NCBI GenBank assembly: GCA_030248195.1
Contig: JASAND010011376.1
Span: forward strand, 34,749 to 98,748
Reading direction: 5' to 3'
Length of the DNA stretch: 64,000 bases
Source: Trissonchulus latispiculum
Lineage: Eukaryota; Nematoda; Enoplea; Enoplida; Ironidae
The position numbers were made by a program, and so were the translations under genes. The notes beneath the pieces are model-generated. The model made no database searches and was not told the origin of the DNA. It saw only the letters and a list, made by a program, of their open reading frames with translations. Of the stretch, positions 52,370 to 63,610 are shown in pieces (within the stretch, counting starts at the first letter, position 1; the number at the start of each line of letters is the position of its first letter).

Positions 52370-53820
52370 AGTCAGCAGACTGTGGAAGTGGTTTTCTGTG
52401 ACAGCAGTTCAGTCTGCCAAGAATTTCAGGTGAGATTTGATGTGATACTTTCTTTGCTATTTGATGTACTCTTGCTATTTGCAATAGGAAAGCATTGTTC
52501 TTTATTATTTAGATGCTGAAGGATAGGTATGTATGTCGATAGAGTTGCTGTTCTTCTGTATTCTTTTAAACAGATAGCTACAGTTCAGAGGAGGCAGTGG
52601 GATTAACGTTTAGTAGAGTTGCGATGTAGTATTTCATAAAACTAGAAAATGTGTCGACTCTGAAATACGTTACGTATGTCTTCTTTAGACTTCAAACTTA
52701 CACTGCAGTTTGTCCTGAAAATCGAGTTTCATTGAGTAGAGATTGTTTAGAATTTTAAAAGGCTAATAAAAATCACGGAAACTGCACTTTCGGGCTATTT
52801 TCGTTCTCTTTATTGTTTACATTTTATCAAATTTTCGAGTTGATCCTGGTGTAGTTTAATTTGCGTCTACTATTTATCCAACTGGGTTGTTTCAGTGTGC
52901 CTTAATGCTGGCTGGTGCTGTACAGCTATTTGTATGCCTGAGCTTGCGTTATTGTCAGTGAGTGGTGTTGTTGTCCTTTATTGGTGATCCTGGGAAGGCT
53001 TCGTCTCTGTGATCTGTGTCTGGTCAAGTGTCTGTGGTAGTGGTCGTCTGCGGCAGTAGTTCTCTCTGCCATGAATTTCAGGTAATTTCATTACTGTGGT
53101 ATTTTCTTTGTTATTTGCATTAGGAAACCTTAGTGTGTTTAGACTGTTGATTTGAGTAGAAAGGTATCCATCATACATGTGCTTGCTTGGTTTTCACCCC
53201 CCCCCAGACTTGGAGCTCACCCCCCCCAGAATCCGGATTTTTCCGGTTTTTTGGGCAAAATACCGGAAAAATCCGGTTCACCCCCCCCCAGAACTTCCCC
53301 TCCTGCACATGTCTGGTATCCATTAAGTAGTAAAGGCCACAGGTAAGTAAGTCCTGTATACTGCTACGGTCACATTGCTGTATAGAAGAGTTGATGTTCT
53401 TATCTTATTTGCTTAAACAGCTTAGCTAAATTAAGCGGCAGTGATATCATTCTATGGCAGAATTGTTCATGTAGCAGCTCATAAACTGTAAAATGCGTCG
53501 TGTATTAGGAGTCTAGGGTACTTTACTTCCGCAAAACTTAAGGCAATGCAGTTTGTCCTAGAAACTACAGTGCAATTGAGGGAACGTTTTGAAGATTTAA
53601 TAAAAACCACCGAAACTGCAGTTTCATGCTGTTTTCTTTCTGCTTATTGCTTGCATTTTACCAAAGTTTGGCAAGACATTTAGTTTTCAAGTTGAGGTGT
53701 AAACTTTGCGTGGCCTTGTGGAGTCTTCGTTTGCTTAGTTCTCGTCCCCTCTACGTTGTCTGTCTTATTCTAGTTCTCAAGTTGTACCACTCTAATATTG
53801 GCTTCATTGTTTTCTTTAGG
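52370..53820 (+). repeat. Two diverged tandem copies of a leader of about 0.7 kb
   Basis: The order of GAATTTCAGGT, CTTTGTTATTTGCA-like, TTAAACAG, TGCAGTTTGTCC, AAACTGCA.TTTC and a run toward a Phe-Leu-Gly-Asp-like end is seen from 52420 and again from 53070. The second copy leads into the SGNH exon. It is interrupted at about 53190-53310 by a C-run MITE. Confidence 0.6.
53195..53315. mobile_element. Short C-run MITE, ACATGTGC ends
   Basis: Paired ACATGT at 53176 and 53308 surround CACCCCCCCCC and ATCCGGATTTTTCCGG. The same unit recurs at 63400-63582. Confidence 0.5.
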
Positions 53821-54423
53821 CAATCCCCTGTGCTATTTCTTGGTGATAGCAATTTGGTCAATTGTGTGCGTTGCTGCCCCGTTTCTTCTCTGGTGACAGT
53901 CGTGCCGGCTGTGCAAAGGGCTTTTGTGTGCGACCAACAGGGCTGTCGACGGGAGTATGATGCTGCCCGTGAACAGATGGACCATCCTCTTCAATTTGTG
54001 ATAATCATGCTTGGCCTAAATGATGCTAGCAACTTCAGTGGCTACAGGTACCATCCTGGGGCAGCTCTGTCTGATTACTACAATCAGAGCTTGGAACTGT
54101 TCAGAAATGCTGCTCAGGCTTTGATTGACTATATTCATGGTAAGGATAAGGAGGCATCCATCTGTTGGGTTTTGCCCAACTTTGCCGGGACCGAGGAAAA
54201 CGGTGCTGGCAAACTGAACTTCTGTATTCGTCAGCTGTGCCACATCATCAATAAATTGCCTGTTAACTTTGTTGTGTCCCAAATTTATGCTATGCACGAA
54301 CGGTTCATCTTTTTGGAGACTGACGCCTACCACTTCAATCGTCGTGGTCTGATCCAACTGACTGTTCAGCTGTGCTTTGAACTGAATTTGTCTCACTTGT
54401 CTCTGCTGTCACGATATGTGTAA
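53820..54423 (+). CDS. SGNH/GDSL hydrolase-like domain
   Basis: Begins after a TTTCTTTAG acceptor. Block I PVLFLGDSN carries the catalytic serine, block III IIMLGLND carries the Gly-x-Asn-Asp, and block V DAYHF carries Asp-x-x-His, at domain-appropriate spacing (201 codons). These are the SGNH superfamily signatures; substrates range from acyl esters to glycans. The domain itself is uninterrupted. Sequence before 53820 reads through intron-like, hydrophobic codons and is probably not protein. Confidence 0.7.
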
Positions 54424-56142
54424 GACAATATCAGTGTTGGTCCTGTGCAGGCGTCAGGGCCGATTGTTCTTGGGCTGAGGTGTTTCCCCTCGGGATGCCT
54501 GCGATCGGACGTCCGGCGTTCTCTGTCCTCAATTTCGGAGTGAACCTGCTGCACTGTCTTGCCCTCAATTTCTATGTACAGGATGATACTAGCGGTGCCT
54601 GGAGCGTGGATACTGCGAACCGTACTAAATTCACTATGCTGTACAAATTTCTCCTCTGTCTGGTGCCCTACCTGGAAAAGTTTTTGAAGATCAAGGAAGT
54701 GAATGATCCTCTGGACTGGTGTCTTGGCGTGAACGACCAGATTTCCGCTGCCAACGACGTCCTCCCTGTATCAATGTGTATTGTCTGTGCTACTGTCATA
54801 CACTTATCGGGCGACGTTGTCAGCCCAGTCATATTACGTCCAACGGCCATCGTGTTCAGCTGTCCCTATTGTGGCGTCTTCTTTGCTTTGAAGATGTGCT
54901 TGATGCAAAACTACAGGGTGAGGTCTTAAAGCATGGCGTGAGTGTAGAATTGCATGCTGATGCTGATGCCCGGTCGGCAACTTCTGTTTCTCCCTGTGGA
55001 CAATAGTGCCAACTGCAGGATTCTGAATGTTCAGACTGATGCTCGCAGTCGGCTGTCTGTGTCAGTTCCCCGCTTCCCAGCCAATTTCAGTTGATGATTG
55101 CTCTGGAATCCGTGTGTTTGTGGACTGTACCGTCTCTCCTGAACAGTTAGTCTTCCAGTTGCTGGTGAAGCTGGAAAATGGAAATCCACCATGGGGCTGC
55201 GGGAAACTGATCAGATCACCGGATCCAGACTACTCTGCCTGTATCAGCGGTCTCCATCTGTGCCAGTTCGGAAACAGTATGACCGGGAACATGTGCTTGG
55301 CGAAGAAATCCTTGTTCCTGTCGAAATCAGTGCTAACCATATCGGCGCGTGGATACAGGCAGTAGAGATTTTTGCTGTCTGCTACTACAAATTGCCAATT
55401 GTGATAACGCGTGCACTCACTTCAACTGCTGCAGGAACAGCAAGAGGCAAGGCGCTACAGTTTAAGTGTGATGGTTCCCGTGCCCGTATCCATTGTGCGT
55501 ACAGACCTCAGCATCTACAGAGTTTGTGTGTCCTGACTTGTCCAGATGTCCGTCTGAACTTCGTGCCAAAGATCAGCATTACTATTTGGAAGTGAATGCT
55601 ACACAGCATGTGCCAACAGATAGCGGTGGTGTTGGTGAAAGAGTCGAGATTACGAGCGATGACGACCTGAGCCATACCACAGATGCTGTTGAAGCGAGAC
55701 TCCAGCGCAAACGCACAGCTGAAGAAGCACTGGATGAGCCAGGACCGTTTAGTGGCCGTGGCGCTGGGGCTGCCGCTGGCTCTGCTTCTGATCCTTCTGC
55801 TGCACCCAGGCGACTATTGTCTGGCTAACATACTTTGAGAACTTTGATACGAATGGACAGGCAGTTGGCATATGTGCGCTGTCTTCTGACTGATCAGTGG
55901 CAGCAGTTGGTAAGAGGCAGAAGATGTACTGACACCATTGTAGTGCGACCCGTCACCCGTCCGCAGGAGAGCCTTTTCCTAGCTACTGGCGCAGGGGATC
56001 TGATGTTTACCCAGATTCCTGGCAACTTTGTCCCCAGACCTGAAATGTCTGTGGACACCATTTTCTCCCTATTGGCTATGCCCTCTGTTCTATGGCGGAA
56101 TCCAACGCCTTGCTGTAGAAACTACCCCATCGGCTGTACTAT

Positions 56143-56703
56143 GTGAGTAACGGGGAGATACGTGCAAAGTTTGTGGGCCAGCCCAGTGGAAAACGACTGA
56201 GAAGTACTGGAAAACAGTCTCTGATCGTGCGACTGGCCGTTCGTAGCCGCGGTCGTCTCCCTGTGGATCCTGCTAATGCCCATTTTCATGACTTTTATCT
56301 GAAAAATGCCAGTGGGAAGGATGATGGTGATGACTATGTGCAGATCACTTTCAGCAAGATTGAGGGAATGCGGCAGGAACTGCAGTCTACTGGTGCCAAT
56401 CAACGTGAATTTTCCACTATGTGTGGTCTGTATGAATATCAGAACTACCAGACTGTGCTGCGTGTTGTTAACATGCTTGCCTCTGTCTGTCAATATGGAT
56501 ACGATGCTGGGAACCATGAGAACCCGAGCCATTTTGTGTTCACTAAGCGGAAGCTGACAAAGCAAAAACTTTTCGTGGAGGAGGTGAACCTGAAAGAATG
56601 TCACAAAAAGTACAATCAGAATCAGGATGTCCGAGCCTTCCGCGCTGCGAGGGATAGCATAGACAAAGCAATGCGGAAACTGCGCGCGCGTTCGAGAATC
56701 TGA
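56143..56703 (+). CDS. Charged open frame between the SGNH and helicase parts
   Basis: 187 codons, basic and well composed (HFHDFYLKNASGKDDGDDYV, SHFVFTKRKLTKQKLFVEEV), stop at 56701. No family recognised. Its position just before the helicase suggests the N-terminal stalk region that precedes the ATPase core in UPF1-like proteins. Confidence 0.45.
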   Translation: MSNGEIRAKFVGQPSGKRLRSTGKQSLIVRLAVRSRGRLPVDPANAHFHDFYLKNASGKDDGDDYVQITFSKIEGMRQELQSTGANQREFSTMCGLYEYQNYQTVLRVVNMLASVCQYGYDAGNHENPSHFVFTKRKLTKQKLFVEEVNLKECHKKYNQNQDVRAFRAARDSIDKAMRKLRARSRI

Positions 56704-56819
56704 ATGCAGTGGACAGCATCATGGTGCGGTTCAATGGCAGATTCCAACAGCTGTTGGTTCGTTTGCTTTGTCAGGAGCCTGCTGATGCTGCTGCGGTTGC
56801 AGGTGCACAAGCTGTCTAA

Positions 56820-57254
56820 GTGTGTACTGCACAGACTCCAAATGTGTGTACCTGTGCAAACGAGGCTCGTCTGGATTACCCCCACCAGTTCATTCTGGGA
56901 AAGATGCGGTCTGGCCAGACTGACGAAGTGTTTGTGGAAGGCAGTCCTGGCAGTGGGAAGAGTACCATGCTGGCCAATATAGTCAGAGAGCTTGTCCAGG
57001 AAACGAAAGATGTCATTATTCTGCTGGCTGCTACAAATTCTGCTGTGGAGACACTGGCTGAAAAGATTGCTGAACAATGCTGTACGGAGGGCGAGGCTAG
57101 TATTTTGAGAAAGGACCAGTGGATCATCCTCAGTGGTCGTGCCTACTATGAGGAGAAAGTCAGCAAGTGGAATGTGAATCCAGTGATTCGGTTTGACTTT
57201 GTGCCTTCTCGTGGAGATGAGGTGAAAGGTTTTGGTAACCTGGTGGACTCATGA
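56820..57254 (+). CDS. UPF1-like SF1 helicase, N-terminal part only
   Basis: Q-motif-like lead-in then Walker A GSPGSGKST (56940-56966) followed by IVRELVQE and motif Ia AATNSAVETLAEKI. The pattern (ATNSAV-x2-LAEKI) is that of UPF1/SMG2-type helicases, RNA/DNA translocases. The frame stops at 57252. Motifs II to VI are not found downstream, so no active helicase is encoded here. Confidence 0.7.
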   Translation: MCTAQTPNVCTCANEARLDYPHQFILGKMRSGQTDEVFVEGSPGSGKSTMLANIVRELVQETKDVIILLAATNSAVETLAEKIAEQCCTEGEASILRKDQWIILSGRAYYEEKVSKWNVNPVIRFDFVPSRGDEVKGFGNLVDS

Positions 57255-57445
57255 GCTTGGACTGTCCATGGTTGGAAACCTATATCGTATCCTGCAGCAG
57301 TCCAAAATCGTCCGTACTGAATGATGTCCATCCAGACAGTGTTTTCAGCACTGAAACGTTCCCGGAACTAGCTACCGAGTTTGAGATGCTGATAGCGCCG
57401 GCAAGAGAAACCGTATCCGACCAGTTGAAAAAGCTCTGGTCATGA

Positions 57446-57960
57446 TATCCTCTCCCTTGAACTTCCCCTAGACATTATCTGTTTTTATATACTGTGTATA
57501 TATAAGTGCGTATGGATTCAATTTTTGATGTATGTATATGTAACTGAAACTTTTGACTTTTGCTATGCTGACACCCAAATAACACCTTTGCCTAATTTTT
57601 TTTAAACTTAGCAGTCGTGTTTGGAACGGAACGTTTTGATGCTTAATGTTGCGTAAACTTAGTTTACGAACGATTTAAGAGATGCAAAATTAAAACTCAA
57701 TTGAGTTTTAATTTTGCATCTCTTAAATTGTTCTTTGTATACCAGCATTTATTGCTGTCAATTTGCTGAAAGCTATTTGTGACTTTTTATCTAAATCTTA
57801 AAATCTTCTACTTTAATAACAGTCTCCTTTGTTAGGACATATCTTTTCGCCGTTATTTTGTCCAATTTTTCTGGTGATTGAGTTCATTATTTCAGCTTTG
57901 TATAGTTTTTGCAAAACTTTCCCACTGCCGCTAGCGTCAGTTTCTAGTGAAACCATTATT
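57446..57960. other. Intergenic gap containing a 54-bp perfect palindrome
   Basis: 57674-57727 is a perfect palindrome with no loop, centred on CAATTG, and extends a few bases further with mismatches. No gene seen in the rest. Confidence 0.8.
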
Positions 57961-59581
57961 TTATTTTGTGCGTATATTCTTTAGAAACTTTAATCTGTCT
58001 ATATATACATTTCCACTGGTGTCCCTCAGCTATGAACAGTGATCACAACGTTATTGTTTTTGATATTTTGTCGTGCAAAGAATGTACACCTATTTTGAAG
58101 ATTCCAAGATTTTTATCCGATAATGCTGGCATATATAGAAAGTTGGGGAATGTTGTTTAATAACAAATCCGTGGAGGAAATGTGGGGAATATTTAAAAGT
58201 ACTTGCTTAAATTTGATGGCAAATTATGTTCCTACAAAGATGGTCTCTCATTCTTCCAAGTGGAAATGTAGGTACTCAAATTATGTTAAAAGAATGATGC
58301 ACAACAAGCGTAAAGCATACCAAAGCTATAAAGCGCGGCCGACAGAACAGCTCTTAATAAAATACAAAAATACCTGTACGGTTTGCTCTAATCAAGGATC
58401 ATAACTTGCAAAGAGAGTCCAATTATTTCAGAGCCTAATACAAAGAGGTTTTTTAATTATGTAAAAAATAGTTTTAACAATAACTATTTTGTTACATCAG
58501 TAATGGTGTGCAAACTACTGATAGTTTTGATATGTCGAATACTTTTGGTAAACAACTTTCCTCCGTATTTGTTCTTGATGATGATACGTATCCAAATATG
58601 CCAGAATGTAATGTCGATATATCATGTATTGATGCATTATCCTCTTTTACCATCACTGGCAAACATGTTATCGATTCTATTGCTTCTTTGAAAGCTGGCT
58701 CAAGTGGGGGCCCAGACAACTTGCCTGCAATTTTTTTCAAAACGTTCAGTGAGCTTCTAGCAATTCCCTTGCAGATGATTTTTCAAAAATCCTTTGACAC
58801 ATCCGAGGTTCCAAAGGTATGGAAACATGCTATCGTTGTACCTATCTATAAAGGGAAGGGTAGTAAATCTGAAGCTGTAAATTACCGACCAGTCAGCTTT
58901 ACTTCTATCTGTTGAAAGTTAATTGAACGTGTATTAAAGAAACAATTATATAACTATTTTGTTAGTGCCAATATTCTTTCGAAACACCAGCATGGTTTTG
59001 TCTCGGGTAAATCTGCACAAACTCAGCTTTTAGAATGTCTACATAACTGGTTAATTTTATTGATGTCAAAAACCCAGTTGACGCAATCTATATTGATCTA
59101 AGCAAAGCATTCGACACTGTTAGCCATTCCAAACTAATGTACTAATTAAGAAAATACAGATTTCATCCAAAATTCCTATCTTGGATTGAGGAATTTTTGT
59201 CAGGTAGAATACAAGCAGTGAAAGTGAATGGTGTTATGTCGAGCTCATTCAAGGCAGTCAGTGGTGTTCCACAAGGTAGTGTGCTTGGTCCGTTACTGTT
59301 TTTGTTCTATATAAATGATGTGGTCAGCCGTGTGGGGTTAAGCAAGATTACGATTTATGCTGATGACACTAAATTATATTTCACATGCAAAACGCAAAAT
59401 GAATTCCAAAGTCTGTTGAACGATAATTCTAATATATTCAAGTGGGCAAGTGAAAATCAATTGAAAATTGCACTTGAAACATGTGTCCTTGTTCAATGTG
59501 GATATAATAATCCAAGGCAGGTATATGGAGTTGTTGTTGTCCAAAGTTGTTAATGGAGTAAAAGTTCCCACTGCTGAAATT

Positions 59582-60210
59582 TTTTACAGCCACCTCACCC
59601 CAGTCGGTGCTCCGGTTAGGGGTAGTGCCATCTTAGAACGTATGCATTTTTGAGAGGAAGGGGGTTGCTGACACTGAATAATTGCCATATCAATTACCCG
59701 AGGTGTTCTACAAGACTATCTTTCGGCGGCAGTGATTTCTGGCAGTTCTTCGCTAACGTGGAGTCTGTCTCCACCACCGGTCTGAGTTCCCATGGGGGAG
59801 TTGGCGGTAGCAGGCAGAGAGGCTCTCGGACGCACTGCTGGAGGCAGGTTTCATTGACGGTTTTACTGACTTCGGTTCTCCAGTTTGGTTGGCTTTTGAG
59901 GGTTCTAAGTCTGACCCCCGGCTGTTCAGCTACAGCACAGTATCTCAGATTGCTGGGCGGCAGTCGTAGGCTTTTTATCAATGTTCATGTTGGCTTCTAC
60001 AAGACTATCAGTACGTCCATTAATACGTCCACCGTAATGGAGGTTCTGTGGTAGCTCCACCAAACAGGCGGCCACCCCTTGAGAATCTCGGTAAATTGCT
60101 CAGGAGGGATATTTGAAATACGGTGCTATAGCTTATTTTTTGTTCAAGCTTAGACTTGACATGATCCTCCACGTGTAGCGCAGTATGAAACCACTGCGCT
60201 ACGAGAGGGT
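59582..60210 (-). mobile_element. tRNA-derived SINE, 629 bp, 14-bp TSD
   Basis: Flanked by CCACTGCTGAAATT at 59568-59581 and 60211-60224. On the minus strand it starts near ACCCTCTCG with an A-box-like TAGCGCAGTGGTTT and ends in GGCTGTAAAAAA before the duplication. It splits a LINE codon frame (VPTAE|IVKDLGV) cleanly. The B box is not clear, so the tRNA origin rests on the A box and tail. Confidence 0.72.
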
Positions 60211-60960
60211 CCACTGCTGAAATTGTTAAGGATTTGGGTGTGTTTGTTGATGAAAATCTCAAATTTTCTGCACATTGTGTTAAAATTGCTGCCAAGACTG
60301 CACAGCGATCAAATTTAATTTATAGAAGCTTTGTTTGTCGTGATAGGGATTTTCTTCGTGCAATGTATCTGACGTATGTTAGACCTACTGTGGAATTTAA
60401 TTCTGTAATCTGTCCTCATCTTAAAAAGGACATTCGTTGAGAGTGTACAAAAGCAGTTCACGAAGAGAATACCAGGTTTACAAAATGTGCCATGTTCTGA
60501 AAGACTTAGAATACTTGGGATGGAAAGTCTTGAAGCTCGTCGTATTAAAGCTGATTTGTTGCAGTGTTTTAGAATAGTTCATGGGATAGATAACTTAAAT
60601 GTTGAGGACTATTTTTGTTTTCGGAGTAGTAGTGGACTAAGAGGTCATAACAAAACCTTAACTTCTGCAGTTTCGTAGAAATGAAAAAACTACTTTTTTA
60701 GTAACCGTGTAGTGCAGATATGGAATAATTTATCGTCTGAACTTGTAAACTCTGCAAATCTGAACATATTTAAACGTAATCTGAAGGATTGGGATGTTTC
60801 TAGGTTCTGTCAATTGTTTTAACTGAGCACGAATAAGCACTGTTTGCACTTTTTCCAGTAATGTTTCATTTCGTTTGACTTTATGACTTTTGTTTCTTGT
60901 TTTGGATGCACGTAAGTAGTTGCACTGTGACTCTGTGTAATCCTTTTAAGCACACTTTAA

Positions 60961-61341
60961 CAAGGGGGGGTATGGGGGGGGTACGGTACCCCTCAAAAAT
61001 TGGAGGTTCGGTACAAGGGCTACCAAAATCAGGGCCAAGGGACAATGGACAGTGCCAGAAAAGGCAGGTCAAACTAAAAATTAATGAAAATTTTAGCAAA
61101 AAATAGCCAAAATTTTTTAAAAATTCGAAAAATTTCCAAAAACTCGCGAAAAACTGCTTATTTTGCTTTAAAAGTGCTTTAAAACAGCTAATTTATCGCT
61201 AATTTCGCTGAAAATTTGCAAACATTGTGCTTTTTCAAGACAATTTTCAGCTTGGACCCCCCCAAATTTGAGATAAGGTACAAGGGCAGGTAAAATTTGG
61301 CCTAAAACAGGTACAGGACCCCTCAGCAATCAGTACCCTTG
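60961..61341. mobile_element. MITE with CAAGGG ends and TTAA target
   Basis: TTAA|CAAGGGGGGGTA at left and TACCCTTG|TTAA at right, 381 bp, with a G-run arm and an A/T-rich core, inside the 3' UTR of the LINE. Confidence 0.68.
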
Positions 61342-61408
61342 TTAATGTATGCTTTTAAGTAAAGTGTTTGCTGTATACTTGTATATGTGAGCGCTTTATT
61401 TGAATAAA

Positions 61409-63047
61409 CTTGAGCTAACTAGAGAAAATCAAGCTGGATTCCGACCTGGTAGAGGATGTGTGGATCAGATCTTTACGTTGCGTCAAGTCCTTCAGCGAAG
61501 ACATGAATTCTGAAGACCTACAGTGACAGCCTTTATCGACTTTAAGGCTGCGTTTTATTCTGTTCATCGCGCATCCCTCTTGTCCATCATGGAGTCTGAG
61601 GGGTGAGGGCGTCCCAGTAAAGCTGACCAGACTTATGGGCATGCTTTATTCTGACACTAATTGCAGGGTACGAACAGACTGTCAGCTATCGGACCCCTTC
61701 ACTATCAAGACAGGAGTACGCCAGGGTTCCGTACTCTCACCGTATCTATTTAACTATGCAATTGATTGGGTGATGTCTACTGCCCTAACACCCACTGATG
61801 GAGTACAGATAGGTGATAGCTACCGACTCGCGGACTTGGACTATGCAGACATTGTTGTCTTTGCTGAATCCGTCCAACAGATGCAGGATACAATTTCACG
61901 TATTGCATCAACAGCCGCCAGAGTTGACTTGACTATTAATAAGGCCGGTTCACACGAGGCAACTTTCCAGCAACTATTTGGGGAAGCAACTTTGAAGCAA
62001 CTTTAGTTGCTGAGAAATTGCTTACGATTTGGCGTTTATACGAGGCATCTTTCAGGCAAATTTTATCTAGCAACTTTCTCCCAGCAGCCAATAACAATTC
62101 TGCGCGCCTAAAATTCAAAAGACGTGGCCTTGTTTGATTGGCTGTTGCCTGTGAGTTGCGTGAAAATGTCGCTTCTGGACCGAGTGAAAATTTCAAGTTG
62201 CTTACTGGTTGCTTGCGATTTTGTGAGCTTTCACACCAGGCAACTTTCAAGCAACTTTTAGTTGCTACAAAGTTGCTAGGAAAACGTCGCCTGAAAGTTG
62301 CATCAAAGTTGCCTCGTGTAAACCGGCATTTAGTGCTACAAAAACGAAGGTAATGTCCTGCTGTTGTCCTGATCCACCCACCATTATCTCATATGGTTCG
62401 CCTTTGGAGGTGGTAAGCTATCGTAACTGCGTGTGGTGACATGGGCACGGAGCTACAGAATAGGAATACAAAGGCGTCTCGCTGCTTTTCATCATTTAAT
62501 AAATGTCTGTGATCGAGGCCTTCTGTAAGCTTAGAAACTAAGGTCGCCGTATTCGACGTTGCAGTAATGCCAACCGTGTTGTACGGTTGTGAAACCTGGA
62601 CCACCAGACATACGGATGCTGCAACCATAAGAACGTTTGAAAATATGTGCCTAAGGCGGATAATGGGTGAGAGTAAGCGGGATCATCTTCGGACATCTAC
62701 CATCCATGCTGCTTGTCATCGAATCCTGACTGCTCTTGAAACTGTTAGAAAAAGGCGGATGTGTTGGCTTGGCCATGTACTACGTATGCCTACTTCACGG
62801 AATGCGAAAATGGCTCTCCTATCTGTCATCCCTAGCGATTGGAAACTCCCCAGAGGGATAGCCGTTGAAACGTGGGCTCGAACCACCCAGAAAGATGGAA
62901 CCGGCATTCAGAGAGGTCTCTTATAAGCGCTGGAAAGCACATCCTTTTCACGAGATGCTGGTACATGCTGAGAAAGGCGTTGGAAGGCCAAAGTAACCAT
63001 AGCACTGGCGCCCCGCACCCGCGGGGACAGGTGAATACAGGTGAATA
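61409..63047 (+). mobile_element. Decayed 5'-truncated RTE-like LINE, second copy
   Basis: Starts at the RT segment LTRENQAGFRPGRG, directly after the 3' end of the previous LINE, and finishes with the same doubled CAGGTGAATA as the 13.3 kb copy. Stops at 61512 and 61603. In motif C the second catalytic Asp is deleted (YADIVVF instead of YADDIVVF). Motif B keeps GVRQGSVLSP. A MITE splits it at 61945-62327. Confidence 0.85.
61945..62327. mobile_element. Palindromic MITE with GCCGGTTYACACGAGGCAAC ends
   Basis: 383 bp, inverted ends GCCGGTTCACACGAGGCAAC / GCCGGTTTACACGAGGCAAC (read inward), with many CAACTTT/AAAGTTG repeats. It interrupts the LINE between codons for INK and TKTKVMS. Target duplication not cleanly resolved. 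Confidence 0.78.
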
Positions 63048-63119
63048 TATTATGTATCATTGCACTTGTACAGAAAATGTCAAAAAATCAAAAATCCAAA
63101 AACCCAAAAATGTTTTTTT

Positions 63120-63610
63120 TATTGGCTGTACTATGTAACTGCTACAGGTGACGTCCCTCATGTCTCCCTGTGTCTGGTATTGTCATGTTACTATATCCTT
63201 TGATTATCTGTACTATGTAACTGCTATACACAGGTGACGTCCATCGTGTCTCCCTGTGTCTGGCATAGTTATGCTGACTGTAAATATTATGAAAGTAGTA
63301 AAAAATGGAAAACACAAAACCACAAAAAATGTTGTTTTTCCTTTGATTGTCTGTACTGTGTAACTGTTATAAACAGGTGACGTCCATCGTGTCCATACGT
63401 GTGCTGGGGGGGGGGTTTGGGCGGGTTTTCACCCCCCAGACCTGAGCTCACCCCCCCAGAGGGATCCCTCACCCCCCCCCCCCAGAATCCGGATTTTCCG
63501 GTAAAAAACCGGAAAAATCCGGTTTTTCGGCCGAAGGCCGCTCTTCACCCCCCTCCAGAACTTCCCTCCTGCACATGTCTGATCGTGTCTCCCTGTGTCT
63601 GTCATTGTCA
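63120..63610 (+). repeat. GTGACGTC minisatellite, block 3
   Basis: Four units with TAACTG.TA..CAGGTGACGTCC and TGTCTCCCTGTGTCTGG, two preceded by an A-rich leader ending AAAAATGTT. Split by a C-run MITE at 63400-63582 carrying ATCCGGATTTTCCGG. Confidence 0.78.

Larger units (their letters stand above)
53820..57445 (+). pseudogene. Broken SGNH-hydrolase plus UPF1-like helicase coding region
   Basis: About 3.6 kb of plus-strand sequence with coding-like composition, broken into at least six overlapping frames. Order: SGNH domain (53820-54423), a Cys-containing region (54480-54929), a mixed segment (55191-55595), an acidic/Arg-rich linker (to 55828), a segment to 56146, a long charged frame (56143-56703), then an SF1 helicase start (56820-57254). 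The frames succeed each other like one decayed protein or one damaged by indels, but unrecognised introns are possible. No transposase, RT or Rep motif is visible. I do not know a described family with this exact order. Confidence 0.6.
57960..61408 (+). mobile_element. Decayed LINE (CR1/Jockey-like), interrupted twice
   Basis: Starts inside the endonuclease (SDHNVIVFDI, 58040) and covers the RT. Recognisable are a conserved block ending VVPIYKGKGSKSEAVNYRP, motif A IDLSKAFDTV (59095), motif B GVPQGSVLGPLLF (59266), motif C YADDTKLYF (59358) and the C-terminal RGHNK region (60645). The 3' UTR ends with TTTGAATAAACTTGA at 61389-61406. Stops and frameshifts at 58402, 58913, near 59100, 60438 and elsewhere make it a pseudogene. 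A SINE and a TTAA MITE are inserted in it. Confidence 0.82.

Noticed and set aside
59650..60054. 134-codon open frame as a gene
   Set aside because: It lies entirely within the SINE insertion and crosses its boundary-defined sequence without any family signal.
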